From an uncultured Flavobacteriales bacterium (GTDB lineage: Bacteria; Bacteroidota; Bacteroidia; Flavobacteriales_D; Parvicellaceae): a DNA stretch of 64,000 bases. Below, one piece after another: positions 49,300 through 58,041 of this stretch; position 1 is the first letter of the stretch; every line of letters starts with the position of its first letter. The stretch covers positions 744,001 to 808,000 of the forward strand of contig CALSRM010000003.1 of the NCBI GenBank assembly GCA_943788755.1. Direction: 5' to 3'. The notes below the pieces were generated by a model. That model made no database searches and had not been told where the DNA came from. It was given only the letters and a program-made list of their open reading frames with translations. Position numbers and translations under genes: made by a program.

Positions 49300-49518
49300 T
49301 TAGTCTTCTTTAGTAATATTCAAAACTTCCTTAATGATAAGATAAAGACCAATTGCTACAGCAAATAATGAAAAAATAATAGTGTAAATAGGTTTTTCAT
49401 TTCTACTCTTTTCATCTAAATATTGCCCGCCAAGAGCTCCAACAATAATTAATATGGCCATTTGAATTCCGGCAGATGAAAACCTGACGAATAGATTAGC
49501 TTTCTTCTTCTCCTTCAT
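49300..49518 (-). CDS. AtpZ/AtpI family membrane protein
   Basis: The 72-aa protein has two TM helices and the family pattern: RFSSAGIQMAILIIVGALGG, then Q-x-L-D-E-K, a short loop with PIYT, and a second helix (IIFSLFAVAIGLYLIIKEV). AtpZ/AtpI proteins are accessory to the F0 sector, helping c-ring assembly or Mg2+/Ca2+ transport, and are normally encoded just upstream of atpB. Here no atp structural gene follows within the window. Its ATG overlaps the end of another small frame with AtpZ-like character (49496-49693) by 23 bp. Confidence 0.88.
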   Translation of the reverse strand: MKEKKKANLFVRFSSAGIQMAILIIVGALGGQYLDEKSRNEKPIYTIIFSLFAVAIGLYLIIKEVLNITKED

Positions 49519-49693
49519 CGTTTAACTGGTTGTTTATAGCGTATGCTATCATTATAGCCATTATAGGCAATACGATCGTGCAGATTGGAAAGTTATTTTG
49601 AAATTGCTTGTCACAAATGTGTCCGCCGAAAATACCTGCAATTATTACAAAAACTCCCCTTACTTTATTGTTTATTGGTAACTTAAGCTTAAT
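49496..49693 (-). CDS. Unannotated small AtpZ-like membrane protein without a standard start codon
   Basis: The 188-bp gap between bactofilin and the AtpZ gene is open in one minus-strand frame up to a TAA at 49496-49498. It encodes VRGVFVIIAGIFGGHICDKQ, then NNFPICTIVLPIMAIMIAYA and a charged tail. Two TM helices, the GGxxxD turn and a Pro in the loop mirror the AtpZ protein just downstream, suggesting a tandem paralogue. No ATG, GTG or TTG precedes the first helix in frame. ATT at 49693 (65 aa) or CTG at 49711 are the best candidates, so initiation is uncertain and the gene could be decayed at its 5' end or use a rare start. Confidence 0.5.
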   Translation of the reverse strand: MKLKLPINNKVRGVFVIIAGIFGGHICDKQFQNNFPICTIVLPIMAIMIAYAINNQLNDEGEEES

Positions 49694-49703
49694 AACAAGT
49701 AAC

Positions 49704-50138
49704 TTAGGCAGTTTTCTCTTCTCTAACAGCTTCTGAAGTAATATCTTCTGAAGATTTTGGGAGATCTTTTACAATACCACCCATATTACAGGTGCCTCCA
49801 AATACCGCTCCTGGCTCAATTGATAATTTGGATGTTATGATATCTCCTTGTAATTTGGCAGTGCTTTTTAATGTTAGTAATTCACTTACCTTAATTGTTC
49901 CTAGCAGAACTCCTTCAATATCTGCATTAAAACAAATTATGTTTCCTTCAATTTTACCCTTAGGCCCAATTACTAGCCTTCCTTTGGTAGAGACCATTCC
50001 TTTTACCTTACCGTCAATTCGAATGTTTCCTTCCGAGATTATTTCGCCTTCAATAGAAGTTCCTTCTACTATTCGATTTAGTTTATCTGGTGAATTAACG
50101 TTTCCTGCTACTTTTGTTTCTTTATTTCCTTTAAACAT
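49704..50138 (-). CDS. Bactofilin (polymer-forming cytoskeletal protein)
   Basis: The product is 144 aa. The central ~100 residues form a right-handed beta-helix: VEGTSIEGEIISEGNIRIDG, KVKGMVSTKGRLVIGPKGKI, then EGNIICFNADIEGVLLGTIK and further rungs. The ends are disordered and charged. Bactofilins polymerise without nucleotide into filaments that organise the envelope and wall synthesis. Their place between a PorW-like protein and an AtpZ protein is a recurrent Flavobacteriia arrangement. The start overlaps the end of the small upstream gene by 8 bp. Confidence 0.93.
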   Translation of the reverse strand: MFKGNKETKVAGNVNSPDKLNRIVEGTSIEGEIISEGNIRIDGKVKGMVSTKGRLVIGPKGKIEGNIICFNADIEGVLLGTIKVSELLTLKSTAKLQGDIITSKLSIEPGAVFGGTCNMGGIVKDLPKSSEDITSEAVREEKTA

Positions 50139-50322
50139 ACTTATTTAGTCTTAAATGCAAAGATAGTGAATTTGAAATTAATGCTATTATTTGCTGTTCA
50201 AAAGAGTCTGTATCCAAAGATGCAGTATATTGTATGTGCAAGATAGCTTGTTGGTCAACGTAATTACCAGCATTGATAATAGATGTTTCTTTTTGCGCTG
50301 ATTCAATTTTGTTTTTAAGCAT
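50131..50322 (-). CDS. Small protein of unknown function between porW and bactofilin genes
   Basis: The 63-aa frame begins 23 bp after the PorW stop and overlaps the bactofilin start by 8 bp, consistent with translational coupling in one operon. The sequence is soluble and amphipathic (QQAILHIQYTASLDTDSFEQ, IIALISNSLSLHLRLNKYV) with no signal peptide or TM helix. I do not recognise a family. Its position and ATG start support a real gene, but 63 aa is short enough for chance. Confidence 0.5.
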   Translation of the reverse strand: MLKNKIESAQKETSIINAGNYVDQQAILHIQYTASLDTDSFEQQIIALISNSLSLHLRLNKYV

Positions 50323-50345
50323 AATAAAGTGCTAGTAATAGCAAA

Positions 50346-53048
50346 TTATTTGCTGTAATTTTTTTTGAAAAAGGCTTGATAGTCTTCTAGTGATTTTTCA
50401 ATCATTAATGACGCGAAGTTTTTGTTGGTGATCGAAAAATACTGATATGTAGTATTCAGAGACTTCACTTGTTTCTTATTTACTTTAAAGGCTAAGTAAT
50501 AATCATGAGCAGCTTTTTTATTTTTAAACTCTTTTACTAAAACAAGCTGTGTATCTGCATTTAGAAAAGTGCTCGTTGTTTTTAGTTTGCTTTTTGAGAA
50601 TGACGTAGAATTAAAATTAGATAATTTCATTTTAGCATCTTTTGTTTTTCCGGATTCATTGGGAATAATAATTACAAAAAAGTGCTTTAAGTTTGGGTCG
50701 AAAATATAAGTTCCTTTTCCTTCTTTAGCATCTTCAATAGAATTTGTTTTTCTTATTTTATCCAATGCAGCCTTTGCTACAGGATATACTTCATGTCCTT
50801 CGCAGTGTTCTACCACGTCGCTCAATGCCCCTTCTAGATTGCCTAGCGTGTCTAGACCAGAGTTTTTTTGACTAATCGATTGTGCTTTTAAATAGTAATA
50901 ATTACAAATGAACGTATTGGTCGAATCTGTCGTAATTATCGCATTGCAATTATTTATTACCGAAGTAAATTGTTTCAGAGTGTATTGTTCGTAAGTAGCA
51001 GTATAACCAGCCTTATCTTTTTCCCTGGCTAATTGCTCTGCCTGTTTGTAATTAGGATTAAGAATTAACTTCGCATATTCACTGTCTGGAAAGTCATTAA
51101 GAATGGTATTTTTATATTTTATCTTTTGTTCTCCAATTTCCAATAGATATAACTGATAAAGTCCAGAAACTGCTTTTTGTTTAGGTAAAAAACGGCCAAC
51201 TAAATTAGTGAAAGTCTCTTTTGCCGCAGTCGGATCGTCTAATTTTACTCGGTAGATTGTTCCAATTTCGTAGAGAGCGTCCATCATTTCGTTCTCAGAT
51301 GCTAATAGCTTTTCATCATCTCCACAAGGAAGGTCTTTCGTGTAAAACTCGATAGTGTATTCATCTTTCACAGCACCATCTTCTCTATCCGTATTTTCCT
51401 CACCGACCGAAAGACTATTTTTATTTAATCTTCTCCAGCTGTCTTCTAGTTTTCTGTTTCCCCAAACTGTTTTAAAATCATTAAACCCCTTTCCTCTTAG
51501 GTTGTTGTCCCATACCCAAAATTTTCCACCAGAACCACCAGTTGTATTTCCTCCAAATGGAATTGGTGCCATGGAATTGTTTTCTTCCTCAATTCTGGCT
51601 TCATCATCTATCTTGCGCTGAATTAAGTCTTCAATTTTTGCAATCAAATCTTTTTCAGAAAGCGCACATAATTTGCTAATACTGTCGCTGTTATTTACTA
51701 TTTCTAGTTGGTTTACCAACTCAGTTAAACTGATGTTTTGAAGCTCAATCAATGAAAATTCCTCATGTTCTTTTGGTAAAACGGTCATGGTGCTGTCGTA
51801 GTATCGCTGAGCTTTTATGTAGTTTTTATCAGCATAATATAATTTAGCTAACCGAAGAAAAGATTTGCTTTTTTGATCATTGTTTGAGCTACTAGCAAGC
51901 ACAGAAAGTTCCAAATATTCAATGCCTTTAGGACGATCTCCTTCTCTTAATGTCATGTCAGCCAATGCAAAATATATTTGATCCAAATACGCTACATTTT
52001 TATCGTCTTTCACCATCTTTAACAGCTGTGCTTTTATTGATTTATTACTTCCTCCACTATACGCTAGCGCCTGTTTAATCTTAGCTTGAAAAGCCATTTC
52101 ATATTTTGGATTTAACTTTACAACTTGTTCATATAGGCTAGATGCTTGCGGACTTCCTAATTCTTGTTGAACTTGTGCAAGGATAAAAATAAGACGGGTC
52201 TTAAATTGTCGTTTTGTTTCTAATTCAATGGCTTCTTCTAATCTCTCAACCGCTTTCACGTATTTTTTTTGTCTTAAAAATAAATCTGCATATATAGGAG
52301 CTATTTTATGATTAAAATTTTTCGGAAAGGGAGGTGGGTTTTTATCTTCTTTAGTGATTTTGCTCCCTTTTTTAGATTTGGAGCGAGATTTTGATTTTGC
52401 TTTCTGTTTTTTTTCGTCCTCTTTTTGCTCTTCAAGTAATTGTGTTAGCTCCTTTTCTCCTTCAACTAGCTTCTTTAAAATGTCTTCAGCTTCTTCATAT
52501 TCTTCAAGCTCAATATATGTTTTTGCCTGCCAAAGCATACTGGTATATTTTATTGGTTCTTTAGAATATTGCTTTTCGATGTAAATAAACCTCTTTAAGG
52601 CTTTTTCAAAGTCTCTTTTGTAAAATTTAGATTGACCAATTACCATCCAGTTATCGTCAATCCATTTACACCACTCTGTTTTTCTGAATTGCCCCTTTTT
52701 TATAGAGGGCATTGAATGTCTTCCTACTACAGTTTCACACTTAGCCGCTGCTGTATCCATTGGGGCATAAAGAGATTTTGATCCAATTTCATCCGCATAC
52801 TCATAAATGGGAATAATTTCGTTGTAATTTTCCGTCCTAGCCTCAGAATAATTAGTCATGGCTTCCTTAATTATTTCACCTGCATTAAAGAATCCGTTAT
52901 ATTTAGCAGTAGTATTGTGGTAACTTTTATTTAGCCACGCATCTTTTTCAGTGCTGCAGCTAATAAGTACAATAGCTCCAATTAAAAATAGGGATGTTAA
53001 AGCTTTATATGAATTGATAACCTGCACTAAGGAATTTGAAACGTGCAA
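50346..53048 (-). CDS. porW: TPR lipoprotein PorW/SprE, type IX secretion and gliding
   Basis: The 900-aa protein has a lipoprotein signal (SLFLIGAIVLISC, lipidated Cys next to STEK). The family opening YHNTTAKYNGFFNAGEIIKE follows, then tetratricopeptide repeats (FKRDFEKALKRFIYIEKQY style) across much of the length. A charged Lys/Ser stretch lies at about 215-240. Near the middle is KFWVWDNNLRGKGFNDFKTV, and the C-terminal region carries a Lys-rich domain. PorW (SprE in gliding species) links the T9SS translocon to its motor and is required for secretion. It is the machinery counterpart of the cargo genes in this window. The start is uncertain: TTG 53048, or GTG 53027 giving MQVINSYKALTSLF; a near -7 sequence TATTATTG overlaps the TTG. 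Confidence 0.88.
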   Translation of the reverse strand: MHVSNSLVQVINSYKALTSLFLIGAIVLISCSTEKDAWLNKSYHNTTAKYNGFFNAGEIIKEAMTNYSEARTENYNEIIPIYEYADEIGSKSLYAPMDTAAAKCETVVGRHSMPSIKKGQFRKTEWCKWIDDNWMVIGQSKFYKRDFEKALKRFIYIEKQYSKEPIKYTSMLWQAKTYIELEEYEEAEDILKKLVEGEKELTQLLEEQKEDEKKQKAKSKSRSKSKKGSKITKEDKNPPPFPKNFNHKIAPIYADLFLRQKKYVKAVERLEEAIELETKRQFKTRLIFILAQVQQELGSPQASSLYEQVVKLNPKYEMAFQAKIKQALAYSGGSNKSIKAQLLKMVKDDKNVAYLDQIYFALADMTLREGDRPKGIEYLELSVLASSSNNDQKSKSFLRLAKLYYADKNYIKAQRYYDSTMTVLPKEHEEFSLIELQNISLTELVNQLEIVNNSDSISKLCALSEKDLIAKIEDLIQRKIDDEARIEEENNSMAPIPFGGNTTGGSGGKFWVWDNNLRGKGFNDFKTVWGNRKLEDSWRRLNKNSLSVGEENTDREDGAVKDEYTIEFYTKDLPCGDDEKLLASENEMMDALYEIGTIYRVKLDDPTAAKETFTNLVGRFLPKQKAVSGLYQLYLLEIGEQKIKYKNTILNDFPDSEYAKLILNPNYKQAEQLAREKDKAGYTATYEQYTLKQFTSVINNCNAIITTDSTNTFICNYYYLKAQSISQKNSGLDTLGNLEGALSDVVEHCEGHEVYPVAKAALDKIRKTNSIEDAKEGKGTYIFDPNLKHFFVIIIPNESGKTKDAKMKLSNFNSTSFSKSKLKTTSTFLNADTQLVLVKEFKNKKAAHDYYLAFKVNKKQVKSLNTTYQYFSITNKNFASLMIEKSLEDYQAFFKKNYSK

Positions 53049-53167
53049 TAATAACTACATTCCTTTTAATTTATTTTGTTTTCCAAGGTTTTATTTTATT
53101 TAAAAGTGTTAATTTTTGTTCGGAATAGCGGATACCTAAATGATTTTAGTAATATTTGTAATAATCA

Positions 53168-54073
53168 ATGGCTAAGTCTAAAAAAGAAAAGGAACAAGAT
53201 TTATCACTATTTCAGCGTTTTAGCAAGAAGGTTCGCATTGTTGTTGTAAATGCAGAGAGTTTTGAAGAGAAAAGACATTTTACGCTTTCTCCTCTAAATG
53301 CTGCCGTGCTTCTCTCTTTTTTTACAATACTAATTACTGTATCTACTTATTTAATAATTGCTTACACACCATTAAAACAATGGATACCTGGAATGCCCAG
53401 TTATAGTAGTGAGTTGGCTTTAAAGAAAATAGATTTGGAAAACATCCAATACTTGGAAAAGGTAAAGCACCAATCTAATATTGAAGATCTCTATTATCAA
53501 AATTTAATATCTATTCTTAATGATGAAGCGCCTCCGGATCCTACTTCGCAAGATTTAGCTTATAATCGAGATTCAACAAATTACGCAGTGATGGATTTTT
53601 CAACCTCGGAAAAAGATAGCTTATTACGGGTTAAAATTGATTTAAGAGAAAAGTATGAGCTACATAATAAAGAGGGAAGCCTTAGTCAGAATGATGATAT
53701 GAAAGGTGTTTTTTTCTTTACTCCTATTAATGGCTCTGTATCAGGCTCCTTTGATTTAAAGGAGGGTCATTTTGGTGTGGACGTGGTTGCTCCAAAAGAT
53801 GAAGCTGTTATGGCAACTTTAGACGGAACCGTTGTTTTTAATACTTGGACACCAGAAGAAGGACATGTTATATACTTACAACATAATTACAACTTAATTT
53901 CGGTCTACAAACATAATGCGTTTGTCTTGAAGAAGGTTGGTGAATTTGTAGAGGCAGGTGAGCCTGTTGCTATCATTGGTAATTCTGGAAGACTCTCAAC
54001 CGGTCCTCATTTACATTTTGAGCTTTGGCACAAAGGGACAGCTTTAAATCCCGAAGACTACATGCGCTTTTAA
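53168..54073 (+). CDS. M23 (LytM) family peptidoglycan endopeptidase, membrane-anchored
   Basis: The 301-aa protein has a charged cytoplasmic N-terminus, a TM helix at about 43-65, a periplasmic linker and a C-terminal LytM domain at about 180-300. The zinc site is intact: His201 and Asp205 (HFGVD), His249 (VYKHN), and His281/His283 (GPHLHFELW). It should cleave peptide crosslinks in peptidoglycan during wall remodelling or act as a divisome regulator. It is transcribed divergently from porW, and its end overlaps the convergent YqaA-like gene by 4 bp. The opening MAKSKKEKEQ with the RFSKKVRIVVVNAESFEEKR segment is common in Bacteroidota members of this group. Confidence 0.92.
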   Translation: MAKSKKEKEQDLSLFQRFSKKVRIVVVNAESFEEKRHFTLSPLNAAVLLSFFTILITVSTYLIIAYTPLKQWIPGMPSYSSELALKKIDLENIQYLEKVKHQSNIEDLYYQNLISILNDEAPPDPTSQDLAYNRDSTNYAVMDFSTSEKDSLLRVKIDLREKYELHNKEGSLSQNDDMKGVFFFTPINGSVSGSFDLKEGHFGVDVVAPKDEAVMATLDGTVVFNTWTPEEGHVIYLQHNYNLISVYKHNAFVLKKVGEFVEAGEPVAIIGNSGRLSTGPHLHFELWHKGTALNPEDYMRF

Positions 54074-54498
54074 TTCAAGAGAAAGGTTAGTAATAAATAC
54101 CTAAAAAACTTACCAATTAACATAAATATGGCTGTTGCAGTAAAGTTCACTTTAAAATAGCCCAACGATAAGGCAAATGCATCTCCGATAATAGGCACCC
54201 ATGTAAATAAAGCGAGTAATACTCCATATTTTGCGAGGTAATTTTTTGTTTTTTCTATCTTTTCTCGACTTATTTTGAAATATTTTTCAATCCAATCAAC
54301 ATTCCCTAAATAACCAATTCCGTAGGTTGTAATACTTCCAAGCCAATTTCCAACGGTGATAATTATCAAACAAATAATTGGGTCAAGTCCATGTAGAATA
54401 GCAACAGCTAAAAGGCTTTCTGAAGAAAAAGGTAAAATTGTTGCGGCCAAAAACCCAGCAATAAATAGACCTAAATATCCTAGTTCTTCCAACCCCAT
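54070..54498 (-). CDS. YqaA-like SNARE-associated/VTT-domain membrane protein
   Basis: The 142-aa protein has about four hydrophobic segments and the family pattern E-x-L-G-Y-x-G-L-F, FLAATILPFSSESLLAVAIL, GNWLGSITTYGIGYLG, then WVPIIGDAFALSLGYFKVN. The short YqaA form belongs to the DedA/VTT superfamily, several members of which transport or flip lipids; the substrate of YqaA is unknown. It converges on the peptidase gene with a 4-bp overlap. Confidence 0.9.
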   Translation of the reverse strand: MGLEELGYLGLFIAGFLAATILPFSSESLLAVAILHGLDPIICLIIITVGNWLGSITTYGIGYLGNVDWIEKYFKISREKIEKTKNYLAKYGVLLALFTWVPIIGDAFALSLGYFKVNFTATAIFMLIGKFFRYLLLTFLLN

Positions 54499-54598
54499 AA
54501 GAGTCTAAAATAAATAAAATAGAACTTTGAAAAGAATAAGTGTGAGGTTATTCTATTTACGGAGGCTGGATAAGTTTTTATATCTAAACATATTTTTT

Positions 54599-54606
54599 TA
54601 CCTTTG
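54599..54606 (+). promoter_or_regulatory. -7 promoter element TACCTTTG for the DUF177-rpmF-lipid operon
   Basis: This exact TAnnTTTG match lies 19 bp before the ATG at 54626. The -33 region reads GTTTTT rather than TTTG. It lies inside a longer frame starting at 54527, which supports the downstream ATG as the real start. Confidence 0.6.
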
Positions 54607-54625
54607 CCGTCCATTTTTTGGAATC

Positions 54626-55180
54626 ATGGAGGAAAATCTTAAGAAATATGATATATCATTTGTAGGTCTTAAGGAGGGAATTCATGTTTATAACTATAAA
54701 ATTGGAAAAGAGTTCTTTACAGATTTTATAAACGCAGACTCTGTTTTTGAGGATGGGGATATAGATGTTGAATTGCAATTGGAAAAATCGAGTACGATGT
54801 TAGTGCTTATGTTTTCAATAAAGGGAATACTAAACGTAGAATGTGATGTTTGTATGGATCCTTTAGCTTTAAACATTAGCAATGATTTTCGACAAATCTG
54901 TAAGTTTTCAGATAAAGTCTTTACAGATTCAGATGATGAAGTTACTGCAATCCCCTTGTCTGATTATGAGATTAACGTTGCCCGTTTTATATATGAATTT
55001 ATTCATCTTTGTGTTCCCGCTAAAATGATACATCAAGATGGTGAGTGTAATGATAAAATAAAGGATATCGTTAGTCAGTATTTATTAACAGAGAAACCGG
55101 AATTAGAAACGGAAAGCGAAGAAAATGAAAATGTTGATCCTCGTTGGGCAGCATTGAAAGAATTAAAAAACAAGAATTAA
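54626..55180 (+). CDS. DUF177 (YceD family) protein
   Basis: The 184-aa protein has the YceD/DUF177 core: MLVLMFSIKGILNVECDVCM (Cys-x-x-Cys) with the following DPL, and later HLCVPAKMIHQDGEC. The C-terminus ends in DPRWAALKELKNK, which is typical. In many bacteria DUF177 is encoded directly before rpmF and is implicated in 23S rRNA processing or ribosome function. That gene order is kept here with 22 bp between them. The start at 54626 (MEENLKKYD) is chosen over 54527 because a -7 promoter element lies between the two and the extra 33 residues look like untranslated sequence. Confidence 0.88.
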   Translation: MEENLKKYDISFVGLKEGIHVYNYKIGKEFFTDFINADSVFEDGDIDVELQLEKSSTMLVLMFSIKGILNVECDVCMDPLALNISNDFRQICKFSDKVFTDSDDEVTAIPLSDYEINVARFIYEFIHLCVPAKMIHQDGECNDKIKDIVSQYLLTEKPELETESEENENVDPRWAALKELKNKN

Positions 55181-55202
55181 TAAGAATTAAAAACCATATA
55201 TA

Positions 55203-55394
55203 ATGGCACATCCTAAACGAAAAATCTCTAACCAGAGAAGAAAGAAGAGAAGAACTCACTATAAGGCTGAAGCACAGCAAATTGCTACTTGTCCTACAAC
55301 TGGTGAAGCACACTTATATCACAGAGCTTATTGGTCTGAAGGAAAACTTTACTACAAAGGCAAAGTAGTAATGGAAAAAGAATTGGCGCTATAA
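55203..55394 (+). CDS. rpmF: 50S ribosomal protein L32
   Basis: The 63-aa protein begins with the canonical [20 protein letters not shown] and ends with [14 protein letters not shown]. Only one cysteine (ATCPTTGE) remains of the zinc-type motif, as is usual in Bacteroidota L32. It is part of the 50S subunit. The DUF177-rpmF-plsX-fabH order is widely conserved. Confidence 0.97.
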   Translation: MAHPKRKISNQRRKKRRTHYKAEAQQIATCPTTGEAHLYHRAYWSEGKLYYKGKVVMEKELAL

Positions 55395-55435
55395 TTAAAT
55401 AGGGATTTTTAAAAAATTCTTATTACATTTCGTCG

Positions 55436-56374
55436 ATGAAAATCGGTTTAGATATTATGGGTGGTGATTTTGCTCCCGAGGCTACTGTTCTCGGAGCAAT
55501 TGAGGCGCAAAAAGAATTTTCGGATGATATTCGCCTAGTTTTAATAGGGGATAAATTGAAAGTTGAGGAGATACTTAAAAGAGAAGCTATAGACGCTTCT
55601 CTTTTTGATTTAATACATGCTTCTGAAGTCATAGAGATGGAAGAACATCCCGCAAAAGCTTACAGAAAAAAACAAGATTCTAGCATTGCAAAAGGTTTTG
55701 ACTTATTGCAAAAAAATGAAATTCAGGCATTTGCAAGTGCAGGTAATTCAGGAGCGATGCTTGTTGGATCAATGTACACTATTCGACCAATTCCAGGGAT
55801 TATACGCCCAAGTATTACATCGGTTTTACCAAAAGATAATGGCGGTGTAGGCGTAATTTTAGATGTAGGAATAAATGCTGATTGCAAGCCAGATGTTTTA
55901 TACCAATTTGGAATCTTAGGCTCATTATATGCGGAAAACGTTTTTGGTATTAAAAACCCAAAAGTTGGGTTATTAAATATTGGAGAAGAAGAGGGTAAAG
56001 GAAATTTGCTTTCTCAGGCGGCTTATCAGGTAATGAAAGGATCGAAAGATTTTAATTTCGTGGGGAATATTGAGGGTAGAGATTTGTTTTCTGATACTGT
56101 GGATGTTGTTGTTTGCGATGGTTTTACAGGAAATGTGGTACTAAAACAAGCAGAAGCAGTGTATGGGATAATGGCGAAGAAAGGCTCTTTAGATGAGTAC
56201 TTTAGTCGTTTTAATTACGAGATTTACGGAGGCACCCCTATTTTGGGTGTTAACGGCAACGTGTTGATAGGTCACGGTATTTCAAGTCCAAAAGCTATTA
56301 AGAATATGTTAATTTTGGCAAAAGATGTTACGGAAGCAAGACTTGCATCTAAAATAAAAGAAGCATTTGAATGA
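55436..56374 (+). CDS. plsX: Phosphate acyltransferase PlsX
   Basis: The 312-aa enzyme converts acyl-ACP and phosphate into acyl-phosphate, the donor for PlsY in phospholipid synthesis. It begins KIGLDIMGGDFAPEATVLGA and carries ASAGNSGAMLVGSMY and NVGLLNIG-like and VVVCDGFTGNVVLK segments typical of the family. The length is normal (about 310-330). Its stop overlaps the fabH start by 4 bp (ATGA), which implies translational coupling. A weak -7-like sequence TACATTTC lies about 12 bp before the start. Confidence 0.96.
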   Translation: MKIGLDIMGGDFAPEATVLGAIEAQKEFSDDIRLVLIGDKLKVEEILKREAIDASLFDLIHASEVIEMEEHPAKAYRKKQDSSIAKGFDLLQKNEIQAFASAGNSGAMLVGSMYTIRPIPGIIRPSITSVLPKDNGGVGVILDVGINADCKPDVLYQFGILGSLYAENVFGIKNPKVGLLNIGEEEGKGNLLSQAAYQVMKGSKDFNFVGNIEGRDLFSDTVDVVVCDGFTGNVVLKQAEAVYGIMAKKGSLDEYFSRFNYEIYGGTPILGVNGNVLIGHGISSPKAIKNMLILAKDVTEARLASKIKEAFE

Positions 56375-57357
56375 GTAAAATTACGGCAGCAATAACAGCA
56401 GTTCATGGAGCAGTTCCAGAAGGGAAGCTTACCAATGCAGATTTAGAAAAATTGGTAGACACGAATGATGAATGGATTGTTTCAAGAACGGGAATTAAGG
56501 AAAGAAGAAAGTGCGCTCCAGGCCAAGCAATGTCAGATTTAGGAGCTGAAATTGTTAAGGGTATTTGCGACAAAAGAGGAATCTCACCTTTGGACATTGA
56601 CATGATTATTGTCGGGACGATTACCGGAGATTACAGGTTTCCAAGTACTTCGAATGTTATCTGCGACAAGTCTGGAGCAAAAAACGCTTGGGGTCATGAT
56701 GTCAGTGCTGCTTGTTCAGGTTTTTTGTTTGCATTAACTTCGGGTCAGCAATACATTGAAAATAAAACGGCCAAAAAGGTAATTGTTATAGGTGGTGATG
56801 TGATGTCGAGTATAATTGATTATCGAGATAGAAATACGTGTATTATTTTTGGAGATGGTGCAGGAGGAGTTTTATTAGAGCCAAATGAAGAAGGTTTGGG
56901 GATTCAAGATTCTGTTATGAAAGCAGATGGTTCTGGGAGAGAATATTTATTGCAAAAAGCTGGAGGGTCAAAACACCCCATCACAAAAGAGAATTTTGGA
57001 ACCCATGATATGTATGTCTATCAAGAGGGAAAAACAGTATTCAAATTTGCTGTAACCAACATGGCTGATGTGTCTGCCGAAATAATGGAGAGAAATAACT
57101 TAACTAGTAACGATGTTAATTGGTTGGTTCCGCATCAAGCAAACTTAAGAATAATTGATGCTACTGCCAGAAGAATGGGCTTACCTAAAGAAAAGGTAAT
57201 GGTAAATATTGAAAAATATGGGAATACCACAGCTGGAACTATTCCATTATGTTTATGGGAGTGGGAAGACAAACTGAAGAAGGGAGATAATATTGTTTTA
57301 TCTGCTTTTGGAGGAGGATTTACTTGGGGTTCTATCTACCTGAAATGGGCTTATTAA
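56371..57357 (+). CDS. fabH: 3-oxoacyl-ACP synthase III (FabH)
   Basis: The 328-aa enzyme starts fatty-acid synthesis by condensing acetyl-CoA (or branched acyl-CoA) with malonyl-ACP. The triad is visible: Cys115 (SAACSGFLFAL), His255 (VPHQANLRIID) and Asn285 (YGNTTAGTIPL). The C-terminal glycine-rich loop SAFGGGFTWGSIYLKW is intact. It is coupled to plsX by a 4-bp overlap. The length matches the family. Confidence 0.97.
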   Translation: MSKITAAITAVHGAVPEGKLTNADLEKLVDTNDEWIVSRTGIKERRKCAPGQAMSDLGAEIVKGICDKRGISPLDIDMIIVGTITGDYRFPSTSNVICDKSGAKNAWGHDVSAACSGFLFALTSGQQYIENKTAKKVIVIGGDVMSSIIDYRDRNTCIIFGDGAGGVLLEPNEEGLGIQDSVMKADGSGREYLLQKAGGSKHPITKENFGTHDMYVYQEGKTVFKFAVTNMADVSAEIMERNNLTSNDVNWLVPHQANLRIIDATARRMGLPKEKVMVNIEKYGNTTAGTIPLCLWEWEDKLKKGDNIVLSAFGGGFTWGSIYLKWAY

Positions 57358-57406
57358 TCTAGAAAGTTTAAAGGATCATCATTTAACCATTAAATCTTAA
57401 ACGTGA

Positions 57407-57438
57407 TTGACTTCCGTTCATATTTTTTTATACCTTAG
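57407..57438 (+). promoter_or_regulatory. Candidate promoter TTG-N21-TACCTTAG for accB-accC
   Basis: TTG at 57407-57409 and TACCTTAG at 57431-57438 (one mismatch to TAnnTTTG) are separated by 21 bp, in the 115-bp gap before accB. Transcription would start near 57445, leaving a leader of about 28 nt. Confidence 0.45.
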
Positions 57439-57472
57439 CCTTTACTAAAATAAATATAAATAACCTTAATAT

Positions 57473-57982
57473 ATGAAACTTTCTGAAATTCAAGACTTAA
57501 TAAAATTTGTTTCTCGTTCCGGAGTAAATGAAGTAGAAATTGAGCATAAAGATTTTAAAATTCTTATCAAGTCAGACTATATGGCAAAGAAAAAATCAAA
57601 TCTTGCTCCTGACCAAGTGATCCATCAAGCCCCTTTAGTGCAAGCACCACAAGCTCAGCCAATTGTTCAGCAAGTACCGGCACCTTTAGCGGAAGCTGCG
57701 CCAGTAGCTGCAGCGGTTCCGGCGCCAGATGAGAATGAAAACTATATAACAATAAAGTCTCAAATGATTGGAACTTTTTATCGTTCTTCGTCACCGGATA
57801 AACCAGCTTTTGTGGAAGTTGGAGATTCGATCAAAGAAGGTGATGCGATTTGTATTGTAGAAGCGATGAAATTGTTTAATGAAATCGAATCTGAAGTGTC
57901 TGGAAAAATCGTAAAAGTTTTGGTAGATGATGCAACTCCAGTTGAGTTTGATCAACCTTTATTTTTAGTAGACCCTTCTTAA
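57473..57982 (+). CDS. accB: Biotin carboxyl carrier protein of acetyl-CoA carboxylase
   Basis: The 169-aa protein has an N-terminal helix region, a long Pro/Ala/Gln linker at about 50-87, and a biotinyl domain with the EAMKLFNEIE motif (biotinylated Lys133). It carries carboxybiotin between the AccC and AccAD active sites in malonyl-CoA synthesis. The usual thumb-like region (GTFYRSSSPDKPAFVEVGD) is present. It lies 59 bp before accC, with a short AT-rich palindrome (caacttttaaagttg, 58000-58014) between them. Confidence 0.97.
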   Translation: MKLSEIQDLIKFVSRSGVNEVEIEHKDFKILIKSDYMAKKKSNLAPDQVIHQAPLVQAPQAQPIVQQVPAPLAEAAPVAAAVPAPDENENYITIKSQMIGTFYRSSSPDKPAFVEVGDSIKEGDAICIVEAMKLFNEIESEVSGKIVKVLVDDATPVEFDQPLFLVDPS

Positions 57983-58041
57983 TAGATTCAATTTAAAAGC
58001 AACTTTTAAAGTTGTAATTTTATTTACCTAAGCAAATTACC

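Noticed and set aside
49195-49303. Plus-strand ORFs across 48995-49303 and 49792-50148
   Set aside because: They lie opposite well-supported genes (the four-helix protein and bactofilin) and show no domain or signal.
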